Assembly: GCF_009389715.1 (NCBI RefSeq)
Contig: NC_052395.1
Location: 18,511,528 to 18,575,527, forward strand
Reading direction: 5' to 3'
Origin: Phoenix dactylifera
Lineage: Eukaryota > Streptophyta > Magnoliopsida > Arecales > Arecaceae
Length of the DNA stretch: 64,000 bases
In this document: piece after piece, positions 1 to 11,600 of the stretch
Layout of the letters: every line of letters begins with the position of its first letter
How positions within the stretch are numbered: position 1 is the stretch's first letter
Position numbers and translations under genes: made by a program
Notes under the pieces: generated by a model
Seen by the model: only the letters and a program-made list of their open reading frames with translations
Databases searched by the model: none
What the model was told of the DNA's origin: nothing

Positions 1-569
1 TGTTACCTACATTAAATACATAAACAGAATGTACCACTAAAAATCCCATCTTCCCAGCCACCTAATAAAATTCACCCTCAATAAAAGGAAAATCCTACAA
101 CAAAATTTTGACGTGTCCACTTGGTTGTGATTTCGCACTGGTGGCCCAATAACAATTTCCTTTTAGGTGCACCCATAAGACGAGCAAGTAACTGGGTTGG
201 TTTGAGATGCGAACTCAGGATTTGTAAAATAAATTGCTGAAATTTTGAGAGATAAGACCACTCAGCACTCAAACCCCTATCCTCCCGCTTAGGTGGGGAG
301 AAGGGGAGGGATGGCGTGACCGACACTTGGAAGCAATGACACCAGAAATTACCTTAACGCAAATTACTTTTAAAGAGGGAAAAAAAGAGAAAAAGACCGA
401 ACAAGGGCTAGCCTAGAATTCATGCTAAAAAAGTAAAAAAAAAAAAAAAAAAAAGTTTTAGCAAAAGCAGTTTAGTAAATTTCCGTACAACTAATTAACT
501 TTAGTTTTGGTTTTTTTTTTTATAGCTTATAAAAATTTGTTGCTCTTTTTGCACAACTTACGTGTAAGC
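1..569. other. Intergenic, no gene recognised
   Basis: AT-rich flank of the hAT element. It holds a poly(A) run near 436-455 and a poly(T) run near 511-521. Short open frames here have no recognisable domain. Confidence 0.5.
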
Positions 570-928
570 CATCACATCTGGGGTAGCCCAAGTCTTAGGC
601 GACCTAGGTGGTCGCCCAAGGTCCTAGCCTGAAGGAAGGCCCCCGTCAGACCGCGACTCCTAGCCTTCCAGCTCCCACTCCTAGCTACAATGTACGTAGA
701 GCCTCTACAAGACGCCTGAGGCAGGGTTGCAGGAGCCAACGGCTACCTCGACAAGACACCTGAGCCACTGAAGGTGAGTCGCCGCGACGCTATCCCGTGA
801 TTTCCGTCCCAATCCCATCAGCCATCGGCCATCGGTCATCATCCCTTTCTTTAAAATCCTCATCCTCCTCCTCCACTCCTCTTCAATCCGATCTGCAGCT
901 GAGCTCCTCTTCTATTGTTCTACATGCT

Positions 929-1224
929 GCAAGTCCGCAACTTCGGCTTCATCGGCCCAAGCCTTTAAAGTTTAAAATCCTCTTCGTCGGCGAGGTCATC
1001 TCGTGATCTCCTCTGCCTCCCCGCCTCCCTGGCATCCCGCAAGGCCGCGACCTCCTCGCCTCCCTCCCGGCTGCCTGCAAGTCTGCAACTTTGGCTTCAC
1101 CGGCCCAAGCCTTTAAAGTTTAAAATCCTCTTCGCCGCGCCAGCGAGCCGACGAGGTCGTCTCATCCGCCTCCCCAGTGTCCCCGCCTCCCCGGCATCCC
1201 GCGACCTCCTCGCCTCCCTCCCGG
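929..1224. repeat. 148-bp tandem duplication inside the hAT element
   Basis: Two copies start at 929 and 1077. Both open with GCAAGTCYGCAACTT and share the segment CAAGCCTTTAAAGTTTAAAA followed by CCTC-rich sequence. The period is 148 bp with a few substitutions and indels. The segment is much more GC-rich than its surroundings, so it may be captured host sequence, but I recognise no source. Confidence 0.7.
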
Positions 1225-2661
1225 CTCCCATCCGGCTGTCCCCTGACTCACATCTGTTAGACTACGTACTCTCTCTCAATGGACATTGGACAAGAAAGAT
1301 GTTTAATGAAATGCCTATGAAAATCGGTCCTGCTGTAGGGCCACTTGCAGTTGATTGTATCAGCCTAAACCAGTAAACCGTATGTTATTTCTTTTTGTCT
1401 TTTTGACAAAGGATGGGAAAGTCCATTGGATTCATTGCATTTATGATTTATATAAGAATATGAGATGAAGAATGATAGAAAAGGAAAGACAAACAAAGTT
1501 AAAATCAAAGCTGGTTGATGTCTAAGCGTGATGGTTTAATTTCTTGGTTTGCTTGGAAAACTTCAAAGCTGCATTTTGGTTGCACAACATTTTGAGGTTC
1601 AGAATGGTAGATGTCAGCCCAAGCCCAACCAAGATCATGAGGTTGGGCTCCACATAATTAACAGTTTACCTTGCACCATAATGTGGTAAATGGTAATATA
1701 GGTATACCATGTAGATCAGTTCACATGGGGGGTCTGGAAACCAGTAGTCAGGTGAACCACATGGTGTTGTTGCATGTGGGATCATGGTTTATTCATGCAA
1801 GATTCTTTAATTCTTGGGATTACTTCGTTGCCATTAGCCAATGTTGACATAGAGGCTATTCATTAACATTTCACAAGACTCAATATATTGTGCAGGCTGT
1901 CAGTATCTCTTCTTTACTTTGACAACATCATTGCCATATACATATCCAACCTACCTAAAGAAAAGAAAAAATCCTAACCATTTTTATGAACAAACTTAGG
2001 TAGGATATGCACCTCAAAATTATTGAAAGTTTGTTCAGGCTACGAACCAAAAATTCAAAACTACTTAGGAATGTAGTTGTAAGGTACCAGTATTAATATG
2101 TTAGATGAAAGTAATGAAACACCTTTTATTTTCCTTCAAACATTCAAATCTTAAAGTAAATTGCAAGACAACCATGATGTAATATAGTTCTACATGGAAG
2201 TTGAAGCCACACCAATTTCCACATGAATTTCTAACTGAATGGGCTCCAGGTGTTGTTATACTAGGATAGTTTGATCCCCTTTTTGCTCCAATAAAACTTC
2301 CTTCACTATTTTTTGTTTCTAAAGAAACATACTTTTTTAATTTATAATCTCCTGCATCTAATTCCTTTAATTTTGTTACAATTCCTATAATTTTGTTACA
2401 ATTTTTCTCTTCTAATTTTGATTGTTGGTTTCATCTTACCGTTTTTGAATAGTTTGGATCTTGGGCGTTCTCGAATCTCGATGGTTGCGTCTTCGGTTTC
2501 TTCTTCAACTCCACTCATCAGTCTCCGGCACCACTTGTCGGGGCTTGAGTTCGTTTCTCTTGATATTATCAAATTTTATTATATTCGACTCTTTTATATT
2601 TTAATTTGTTTGTAGTGATTGTCTTAATTACTTTGTTTGAGAATATAATTTTTAGATTCAA

Positions 2662-5175
2662 ATGTCTAATAGAAAATATGAATGTAGATATAAAAAACTC
2701 AAAAAAAAAAACGAAAAACTTGTTCAATCTCAGAAAGAAGTTCTAGCTAGATTTATTGTCACAAACAAACAAAACATTATATTAAGTTCAACTCAGGAAT
2801 TAGCAACAGATCAAGCATCCGAAATAGAGCTAGAAGATGAAATGAAAAGAATGAAACATAATGAGATTGACAACCATATTCATGGTGAAGAACACAATGA
2901 GAAATTAGATGGAGATAGGATAAATAAGGATAGTGTAGAGCTTAATGAAACTAGTTCTATTTCTACAAATATATACAATCCTGGTCAACGGAAACAAATT
3001 GATACAAAGTTGAGAGATCTATTGGTGGAAAGAGGTCCAATTAGAGATTATGATCTTTATTTTTCTAGGAATGAAAATAATAGGCACTTCTCTACGCTAC
3101 ATTACATTCGTAAATTATCTAATGGTAAAAAACATGATAGAGGATGGTTAGAGTATTCGAAGGATTCGGATAGGATATATTGCTTTTGTTGTAAATTATT
3201 TGATTCAACACCTAACACGAGTCACTAAGTCAATGAAAGAACTAGGAATTGAAAAAATCTAGGTATTATGCTCAAAAGTCGTGAAATAACTAATGAACAT
3301 ATTATTAGCATGAATAAGTGGATTAATTTAGAAGTGAAATTGTTAAAAAATAAGACAATTGACAAAAGTCTCCAAGAACAAATAAACCAAGTGAAAAATT
3401 ATTGGAAAAAAGTATTATTGAGAATTCTTGCTGTCGTAAAAAATTCGTAAAAAATAATTTAGCATTTCGGAAAGAGAATGAAAAGATCTATCAATGCAAT
3501 AATAGAAATTTTTTTAGTCTTATTGAAATGATTGCAGAATTTGATCCAGTAATGCAAGAACATGTTCGACGCATTCAACAATGGTGAAATTCACAATCAT
3601 TATTTAGGTCATAATATTCAAAATGAATTGATTCAAATGTTAGCATCTAAAATTAAAACTATAATAATTAAAAAGATTAAAAAAGTAAAATATTTTTCTG
3701 TAATACTTGATTGCACTCCTGATGCAAGCCATCAAGAACAAATGATCCTAGTTTTAAGATGTATAGATACTTCAACAAGTCCAGAAAAATAGAATAATAT
3801 TTTTTAGAATTTTTAGAAGTAGTTGATACATCTGAAAAAGGCCTTTTTGGTGTACTTATAAATATAATAGAAAAATATAAATTTGAGGTTAATGATATAA
3901 GAGAACAAGGGTATGACAACAGATCTAATATGAAAGAAAAACATCAGGGTGTACAAAGAAGATTATTGGATATAAATCCTAGAGCATTTTACACACCATG
4001 TGGATGTCATAACTTAAATTTAGTATTATGTGATACTGCTAACTCATGTCCTAATGCTATATCTTTTTTTGGAGTAATACAATGAATTTATACCTTATTT
4101 TCTTTTTCTACAAAACGATGAAAAATTTTACCAGATAATATATCTACATTAACTCTTAAACCTTTATCACAGACACATTGGGAAAGTTATATTGAAAGTG
4201 TCAAAGCAATTAAACATCAAGCTCCTAAAATAAGAAATGCCTTAGTTCAATTAGCAGAAACTAGTAAATATCCTAAAATAAAGAGTGAAGCCATATGCTT
4301 AGCTACATATGAGATTGAAAATTTTGAATTCTTATTAGGCATGAATATTTGGTACGATATATTGTTTGCTGTTAACTCAGTTAGTAAGAACTTACAATCT
4401 GAAGACATGCATATTGATGTTGCTATAGATCAATTAAAAGATCTTCTTTCTTTTTTGAAAAGTTATAGAGAATTAAAATGGATTTATGAATGCTTTGAAT
4501 TCATCTAAAGAAATTGCAAATGAAATGGAAATAGAACTTATATTTCGTGAAAAATATGTAATCCGTAGAAAAAAATAATTTGATGAAAATACTGATGATT
4601 GGACAACAAGATCAGCCAAAGAATCTTTTAGAATTGATTACTTTTTATATATAGTAGATTAAGCAATTTCTTCAATTCAAAATAGGTTTGAACAATTCAC
4701 CATATATGAAGATGTTTTTAATTTTTTGTTTAATTTTAGAAAGTTAAAATCTTTGAATGAAGAGAATTTGAAAAGGTATTGTCTTAATCTTGAAAACTTT
4801 TTAAAGCACGGTGAATATTCTGATATTGATGATCTTGATCTGTTTTCAGAGTTAAACGTTTTAAAAGAAGTTTTATAAATAGAAACTAGTACCTCTATTG
4901 ATACTTTAAGTTTTATTAAGAAAACATATTCTTTTCCAAATGCATGCATTGTCTACATGATATTGTTAACAATACATGTAATAGTTGCTTCTACTGAAAG
5001 AAGTTTTTCAAAATTAAAGTTGATAAAATCTTATTTGCGGTCAACTATGTCATAAGAAAGATTAAATAGATTAGTTATATTATTGATTGAAAATAGTATT
5101 TTAATGAATCTTGAGTACAAAAGTTTGATTAGCAATTTTGCATCTCAAAAAGCTAGACAAATTATTTTTAAATAA
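2662..5175 (+). pseudogene. hAT transposase, TTF-type zinc finger plus hAT dimerisation domain, broken
   Basis: The longest intact piece (2662-3228, 188 codons) starts at an ATG with a lysine-rich stretch. It runs into a TTF-type zinc-finger region (residues about 118-185, ending in a Cys-x-Cys-Cys motif) as in ZMYM1-like plant hAT proteins. Further pieces lie in shifting frames from 3268 on: a DUF4371/RNase-H-like part around 3850-4100, and the C-terminal hAT dimerisation signature (residues ASTERSFSKLK, about 4990-5025). An in-frame TAA at 5053-5055 stands where the family usually has a glutamine codon, and a final TAA lies at 5173-5175. Multiple stops and frameshifts show it is dead. The protein would have bound element ends and catalysed cut-and-paste transposition. 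Confidence 0.8.
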
Positions 5176-5302
5176 ATTTTAAAATATTTTGCACTTATTA
5201 AAAATTTATTATTATTATTATTATTATTATTTTTAAAAAAAGGCCTCTCTTAGTAAGTTCGCCTTAGGCTCTCAAATGCATTGGGCCGCCCCTGTATCAC
5301 GT

Positions 5303-5865
5303 TCACTCTATTTGTTCTCCAAACAACTACCTATCCTCCCATAAATCCTGACTTGGCTAACGTACTCCGATCCATAGTTACCAATAAGCCCAAATATCTT
5401 TTACTGAGACATTTGAAATCTAATGGCAATAATGCCAATGGTTCATGAACGCCAATAAAGGAATTATACAAAAACGATCTTATCTGATCAGACAAATTCG
5501 GACAAAACAACTGATAGAATTTTTAACATTACTGCTTAAGATTCCAAGATGCCTATAAATTGACGACTTCCTCCACTGGACTTCCCAAGCTGTCTAATTG
5601 AAAAAGAAAGAATTGCAAGCTTTTGTAAATTATTTCATCATCTCAACTAGAACTTGGCGTACATCAATCTTAGCCCTCCTATTTCTTTCTTTTAAGAACA
5701 ACATGATCTTACCCTCGTAAAACTATGAAAACTATTAGCTAGTAAAGTTAAGAAATAAAAACTATTTCATAAAAAACTATAAGCTAGTTTTACATTTTTG
5801 ATGATGCGTCGCTAGCAGTGATGACATGAGAAAATAGCATACAATTTGTGAGAAAAAATAGCGTA
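5303..5865. other. Intergenic, no gene recognised
   Basis: AT-rich spacer between the hAT element and the mini-Copia element. A short near-repeat (tagcatacaattt / tagcgtacaattt) lies at its right end, next to the LTR. Confidence 0.5.
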
Positions 5866-5870
5866 CAATT

Positions 5871-6128
5871 TATTAGAATCTATTGATTGATTGATTGTGT
5901 CAAACTTAGTCAGCCTTACTAAACTTTACCTTAATTGATTTGTGATTGATTGTGCCAAACTTAGTCGGCCTTACTAAAGTTTACCTTGATTGCTTTGTAA
6001 TTGATTGTACCAAACTTAGTTGGCCTTACCAAACTTCGTTAGCCTCCTAGTCTATATAAAGACTGCTCTAGTACATTGTAACAGACGGGCAGAAATACAA
6101 TTCTCTCCTCTAATTCTTTTTTTCAACA
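5871..6128 (+). repeat. 5' LTR of the mini-Copia element
   Basis: The LTR contains repeated TTGATTGATTG and CAAACTTAGTYGGCCTTAC motifs and a TATATAAAG box near 6053, then a CT-rich end. It ends in CAACA directly before the primer site. It aligns along its length with 7136-7395. Confidence 0.8.
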
Positions 6129-6141
6129 TGGTATAAGAGCC
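6129..6141 (+). other. Primer binding site (initiator Met tRNA type)
   Basis: TGGTATAAGAGCC lies immediately downstream of the 5' LTR. It matches the usual plant Copia primer site except for one C-to-A change. Confidence 0.75.
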
Positions 6142-6450
6142 ACCGACCACGTAACGTGCTGTCGTCTTCTCTTTCACTTTTCTGTGGTCGTCATTGTCGC
6201 TCGCAGATTTTCTGTTTCTCCTGCCTTGTTTGAGGGGGTTGCCGGGGCTTCAGACTCAGCAGCTTTCAAAGCCTCCTTCTTCGCATCGAGATCCTGATAA
6301 AATTCTAACTTTTTTTTCTCTCTTTAATTAATTTTTTATTATTTTTTCGTTATTTTTTGATTGACTTTCAATCGAAAGGTGATGCTGCCGGCCCACTTAG
6401 ATCCTCAGGGCTGTAGTGTTTTTTTTCCTCTAAAAAAAATCCAGCGGCAG

Positions 6451-6965
6451 CGCGTCAAACCGTACCGTTAGAAGCTTGGCCGGTAAACTTGGCAGGCGTG
6501 GTCTCACTCCAAACCCCAGCAACAGTGCGTCAAACCGTACCATCAGAACTTTGACGGGTAAACTTGGCAGGCGTGGTTTCGTTCCAAACCTTAGCACCAG
6601 CACGTCAAATCGTACCGTCAAAAGCTTGGCAGGTAAACTTGGCAGGCGCGATTTCGCTCCAAACTTTAGCAGCAGCGCGTCAAACCATACCGTCAAAAGT
6701 TTGGCAGCCGCAGTCTCGCTCCAAATTTCAGCAGCAGTGCGTCAAACCGTATCGTCAGAAACTTGGCAGGTAAACATGGCAGGCACGGTCTTGCTCCAAA
6801 CCTTAGGAGCAGCACGTCAAACCATACCGTTAGAAGCTTGGTGGGTAAACTTAGCATGCGCGGTCTTGCTCCAAACTCCAGTAGCAACGCATCAAATCGT
6901 ACCGTCGGAAGCTTGGCGGGTGAACTTCACAGGTGCAGTTTCGCTTCAAATCTTAGTAGTTCCTA
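6451..6965. repeat. 75-bp minisatellite, about 7 copies
   Basis: Copies starting with a CGCGTCAAACCGTACC-like motif begin at 6451, 6526, 6601, 6676, 6738, 6813 and 6888. Spacing is 75 bp except 6676-6738, which is 62 bp because of a 13-bp deletion. The period is a multiple of three, so long frames stay open on both strands (for example 6476-7015 plus and 6430-6696 minus), giving 25-residue repeats. I do not regard these frames as genes. Confidence 0.9.
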
Positions 6966-6987
6966 CTCCTACTCTTGATCTAGTATG

Positions 6988-7122
6988 TCAGTTTTTCGGT
7001 ACATTAGTGATCTAGTTTCCACGACTGATCAGCTTGCGGACGTCTTCACCAAAGCTCATCCTCCTGGCATCTTTCGATCTCTTGTTTTCAAACTCAAGTT
7101 GGTGTCTACTTTACCACCTTGA
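6988..7122 (+). pseudogene. Copia RNase H C-terminal remnant
   Basis: Reading from about 6998, the translation contains TTDQLADVFTKAHPPGIFRS and ends at a TGA near 7120-7122, just before the purine tract and 3' LTR. This is the conserved C-terminus of Ty1/copia Pol (QLADVFTK motif). The rest of Pol is absent. Confidence 0.85.
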
Positions 7123-7135
7123 GTTTGAGGGGGTA

Positions 7136-7395
7136 TGTTAGAATTCATTGATTGATTGATTGCGTCAAACTTAGTCGGTCTTACTAAAATTCACCTTAAT
7201 TGACTTGTGATTGATTGTGTCAAACTCAGTCGGTCTTACTAAACTTCACCTTGATTGATTTATGATTGATTATGCCGAACTTAGTTGGTCTTATCAAACT
7301 TCGTCAGCCTCCTAGTCTATATAAAAGGTTGTTTTTATACATTATAACTGACAAGATAGAAATATAATTTTCTCTTCTATTTTTTAATTTTAATA
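7136..7395 (+). repeat. 3' LTR of the mini-Copia element
   Basis: It starts TGTTAGAATTC, whereas the 5' copy starts TATTAGAATC. It shares the TTGATTGATTG blocks and the TATATAAAA box (about 7318) with the 5' LTR. Substitutions between the two LTRs show the insertion is not recent. Confidence 0.8.
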
Positions 7396-7400
7396 TAATT

Positions 7401-7509
7401 AATTTATTTTGCATGTTGGCATGATAAAATAACATCGTCCTCATCTAGCAAAGTTGCCCCACGGATGCTACTACCTTAATTAAGGCCATGCTATGGCACA
7501 TGTGGAGCA

Positions 7510-7546
<37 letters not shown>

Positions 7547-8023
7547 TTAGATAAGAAGGGGAAGAGAAAACTTTACCCTTATAATAGTTTCTACTGGATT
7601 CTTTTGTCATCAGAAAATATTCGATGCAGATACAGATAGAGGGGATGGCCATCCTTACTCATAGAGGAGCGCCCTTGATGCATGCCATTTTGTCAGCTTG
7701 AAAGGACGGATCCGAGTGCATCTGCCGTTGCCTGTAGCGCCTTGCGGGGGGGACCATGCTGGGTACCGATTAGCCATTCGCCTATTTTGCCATTATTGCG
7801 GTGCGGTGACAAGGAAGGCTCATTGATTTGCATGCAAACAAAGGAGGAAGCTGCTGCGAAACTGTCTTCATTGGAGTGATTGGCTTTGCAGAGTCCTCAC
7901 GTACTCTCCCTTTTCTGTCTGAGAGCTCTTTTCAGAGCCTCCCACTGGTAGATAGCCCGAGGGGATGGAGGGCCAACCACCCGTGCAGAAATTATTTGGT
8001 TTTAACAAGTAACAATTCTTATG

Positions 8024-8087
<64 letters not shown>

Positions 8088-8560
8088 TTTCTATTGACTC
8101 TTTTGCCCGTTCTAAAATATTTGAATGTTGCCAATGGAAAAAAATATTGGACTCGAATTCCTTCTCCACTGAACCCGGATTTCGTCTTTAAATGACAAAT
8201 TATACCCTAAACTACATGCGCATTTTCTATCGTCATCATGTGGACTCCATAAATTTTGCTCCTGTGGCAATTAAATATCTCAATCTTCCGAAAGGCCAAC
8301 ATCTATCATGGCAAGCTAAAGAAGCGGACACCGTCATGCAAGTCACAACCCAAGCTAGATGAGACCCGGAACTCACACAGAAACTTGGAATGACATTTGG
8401 AGAAAGATCCAAGGGCAAGCTTGCCAAACTTTCCATCCCAAAGGGACGCAAAGCAAACAAATTCTGTTTCACCTACCTCCATACGACACCACTCCCTTCA
8501 TCTGCTCTCCCCATTCTCCCAGCGCTATGCTGTGAGCTTGGTAACCCACCATAGCCCATC
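7401..8560. other. Intergenic region upstream of CNGC4
   Basis: It contains a poly(T) run (7512-7543) and a (TA)n microsatellite (8027-8083). No TATA box is convincing. The short open frames here are repeat-derived or lack domains. Confidence 0.5.
8027..8083. repeat. (TA)n microsatellite
   Basis: An uninterrupted TA dinucleotide repeat of about 57 bp, upstream of the CNGC4-like gene. Confidence 0.95.
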
Positions 8561-8564
8561 CCCT

Positions 8565-8593
8565 CCACCACCACCACCACCACCACCACCACC
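8565..8593. repeat. (CAC)n microsatellite in the CNGC4 leader
   Basis: A perfect CCA/CAC trinucleotide run lies 18 bp before the start codon of the channel gene, so it is probably in its 5' untranslated region. Confidence 0.85.
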
Positions 8594-8610
8594 TCTCCTC
8601 TTTTATCACC

Positions 8611-11600
8611 ATGTCGAGCGAGGAATCCCCGACTACCTCCCATGAGGAAAACGAGGAAGAGAGGAACGAGCAGAGTCCCAAGCAAGCCGCCCAGAATTGT
8701 GAACCTCGGGACGGGAGATGGATCGTTGGCTGGGCCTTGGATCCCCGTGCCAAATGGGTCCGGGAGTGGAACCGAGCCTACCTCTTCGCCTGCGCCGCCG
8801 GGCTCATCGTCGACCCGCTCTTCTTGTACGCCCTGTCGGTGAGCGGCCCGCTGATGTGCGTGTTCATCGACGGGTGGTTCGCCATCACCGTGACCGTTCT
8901 CCGGTGCATGGTCGACACCATGCACGTGTGGAACATTTGGCTGCAGCTCAAGATGGCCTGCGGCGCCGTGAGGCGTTCCGATGGGGAGGAGGACGGCGGC
9001 GCCCGGAAGGGACAGCATGGTGCCGCGCTGCTCCCTTACTTCAAATCTAAGAAGGGCTTCTTCTTGGATCTCTTTGTCATCCTTCCTGTGATGCAGGTGA
9101 TATTTTTCTTTTTCTTTTTCTTTTTTTAATCATACCTAGTAATCGTTACCATCATCACCTCCATCATTCGGAATAAGACAAAATTTTGAAAGAAAAGATA
9201 TTAAAAGACGTAATTATTAAAATATTGCTGGCAGAGCATACGTCGACTAATTGCCATCCCATTCGGAGGATTACTTTGTCAACTACCGAAAGCAGCCATA
9301 TACAACGAGCCTTATCTGGATGGATTATTTGGGGAGGAAATCCTTTTAATCTTTCACCATTCACACTTGCTTTTTTTATGGGCTACATAACAAATTCAGT
9401 TTATGCTAATCTTTTTGAGTTGATGAATTACGATCAGCTGTTAGCTGATAAAGTGAAAGAAATTATGTGATATTTAAGGAGGAAGGGCTGGCTCTACTGC
9501 AAATTGAAAGGAACGCTCCTACTTGGCATTAAATGAAACGTTGTTGGACCTTTGAGACTTCTGGTGCTGCATAATTTATAGCCATTGTGTCCATAGTAAA
9601 ACCTACTGAATCCTCTTTCCTCCATGATTTCAAAATTTCAGTTCTCTTATAGTTATAATCATTGACCAGATATAAAATTATATGTTGAGCTCAATGGGTG
9701 TCTAAAATGGAAGGACTTGATTAGAAGGTAGAGAAGATTACATAAGAGAATCCCTCAAATTATACACACAAAAAAAAGTCTCCAAAAGACTTGAGCACAA
9801 ACAATTGGCTAATCAGCCATCATCTAATCAAAGATTGATTAGAGTGGAAATTCTTTTTTCCTTTTGCAATATCTAAAAATAAAATGGATTGAAAAGAGGA
9901 CTAATTCTGTGAGCCATTGAAGTTAACATGCTTAAGGGAAATGATATTAGAAATATTTGTGTTTTGTGGGACTTATACATTGAATTGCAACAATGGTGCA
10001 GGTTGTAATGTGGGTGGCAGCTCCAGCCCTAATACGCAAAGGATCGATAACGTCCGTGATGACCGTCTTGTTGATCATGTTCCTCTTTGAGTACCTCCCA
10101 AAGATCTACCATTCTGTCTGCTTCTTGCGTCGCATGCAGAACTTCTCTGGATACATATTTGGGACCATCTGGTGGGGGATAGCTCTCAACCTGATTGCCT
10201 ACTTCGTTGCTTCACATGTTAGTACACCATAACTCAAAACCCTATCATTTTTCGCATGCATGGACGCCTTTTCTAGCAACTTGATAACAAGAAGAGAAAA
10301 TGGGAAAACATGACATCTTAAGTCATTAGTCTCTCTTGTATGAAGACTGTCGATTTCCCCACTTCTTCACCAATGTGTGTGTTCCACTTGGGGTGACATT
10401 ACATGCATGCATGCTTTTCTCGTATCAAAGGAAGTAGTTAACCAGACTTGGATTTCCAATCCAACAACAAAAGCAAGTCCATTTTGGCCTAAGCAAGCCG
10501 TATAAGTTGAGCTCTTACTTCAGCCACCCTTATACTTGGATTTCTTCTTGCCACAGGCTGTGGGTGCCTGTTGGTACTTGTTGGGGATCCAAAGGGCAGC
10601 AAAATGCCTCAAAGAGCAGTGCATTCTGACAACAGGATGCGGCCCAAAGACAGTAGCTTGCGTAAATCCGGTATACTACGGCACCACCACATCCATCAGA
10701 GAAGGGGAGAGAATGGCTTGGGCTAAGAACTCGAGAGCAAGGACTATGTGTCTCGATAGCAGTGACAACTTCCAATATGGAGCCTATAAGTGGACTGTAC
10801 CTCTTGTTACCAACACAAGCAGGCTTGAGAAGATTCTCCTTCCAATATTTTGGGGTCTTATGACTCTAAGGTGCGCATCTTCCATCCCCTTAAAACTTCA
10901 TTCTTGAAGTCGGCATTCCGCTGGCGCTTAGCATCTATCTAATTTATACAATGGGTTTGATTTGCCTGATTCTACCATTTGATGGCAAATTTAAAATTGA
11001 AGCAAACTGAAGCATGATCTAGTTCTGCCCTGTTCCGTGCCCCATTGATTTTTTTTTTTTTAAGAGCTTATATGCGTAACTTCACTTATTTCATCTATGC
11101 TTTAGATTTGTGCTTCTTCTGCATGCTCTTATAATAGACATTTTTACTTTATAAGCGAGAATTTTCTTTTGACCAAAGTTTGCCTTCAAATTCTCTGTTC
11201 TTTACATCTGCTTGCTTATGGAGTCCATTTCTGGATTTTTGAAAATTCTTTTTTTGTGAAAGGACTATATACCAATTCTATTAATAAGTCCAGTAGAAGA
11301 GAATAAGCTGCCGCAGCAAACGACATTTTTTTTTTTTTTTGGTACCTCAAGGTATGGCTTTTTAGCCATTTATTCTTTTTAAGCCATGTACAGAATGTTA
11401 AGTCACGTTCATTTCATGCTAAAATCATTATGGGAAGAAATACAAGCAAAAATCAAAAAAGTTAAACCACTCTTAGCTTGAACATATCTTCTACTGATAT
11501 ATTTCCAATTAAAATGAACCTGAATTTGAACTAAAGCAAAGGAGAAAACATTGACATATAATCTCAAGTTTGGAATTAAGCCACAGTCAACTAACCAGTA

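Larger units (their letters stand above)
578..5294 (+). mobile_element. Degenerate hAT DNA transposon (ZMYM1/TTF-finger type)
   Basis: The left end begins CTGGGGTAGCCCAA and the right end, read on the other strand, begins CAGGGGCGGCCCAA, giving imperfect terminal inverted repeats that differ at three positions in 14. The flanking octamers are CATCACAT (570-577) and TATCACGT (5295-5302). They match at 6 of 8 positions and the two differences are transitions, as expected of an old 8-bp hAT target duplication. Inside are remnants of a plant-type hAT transposase on the plus strand (2662-5175), broken by several stops. The first 2 kb is non-coding and carries a GC/CT-rich tandem duplication at 929-1224. 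The element cannot encode an active transposase. Confidence 0.75.
5871..7395 (+). mobile_element. Non-autonomous Copia-type LTR element (TRIM-like, 1.5 kb)
   Basis: Two related direct repeats of about 260 bp bound it (5871-6128 and 7136-7395). The 5' LTR is followed at once by TGGTATAAGAGCC, one base different from the usual initiator-Met-tRNA primer site of plant Copia elements. The 3' LTR is preceded by a purine tract (GAGTTTGAGGGGGTA). Flanking pentamers CAATT and TAATT look like an aged 5-bp target duplication. The interior has no gag or pol except a C-terminal RNase H remnant at about 6988-7122, and is dominated by a 75-bp minisatellite. Such elements are mobilised by proteins of full-length relatives. 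Confidence 0.85.

Noticed and set aside
6430-7015. Long repeat-encoding open frames on both strands
   Set aside because: They follow from a 75-bp repeat whose length is a multiple of three; no start context or family supports a gene.
7828-8134. Ile-Tyr repeat frames on both strands
   Set aside because: Produced by the TA microsatellite.
8473-9018. 181-codon minus-strand frame
   Set aside because: It is the antisense shadow of GC-rich exon 1 of the CNGC4-like gene and includes a homopolymeric Val run from the CAC repeat.
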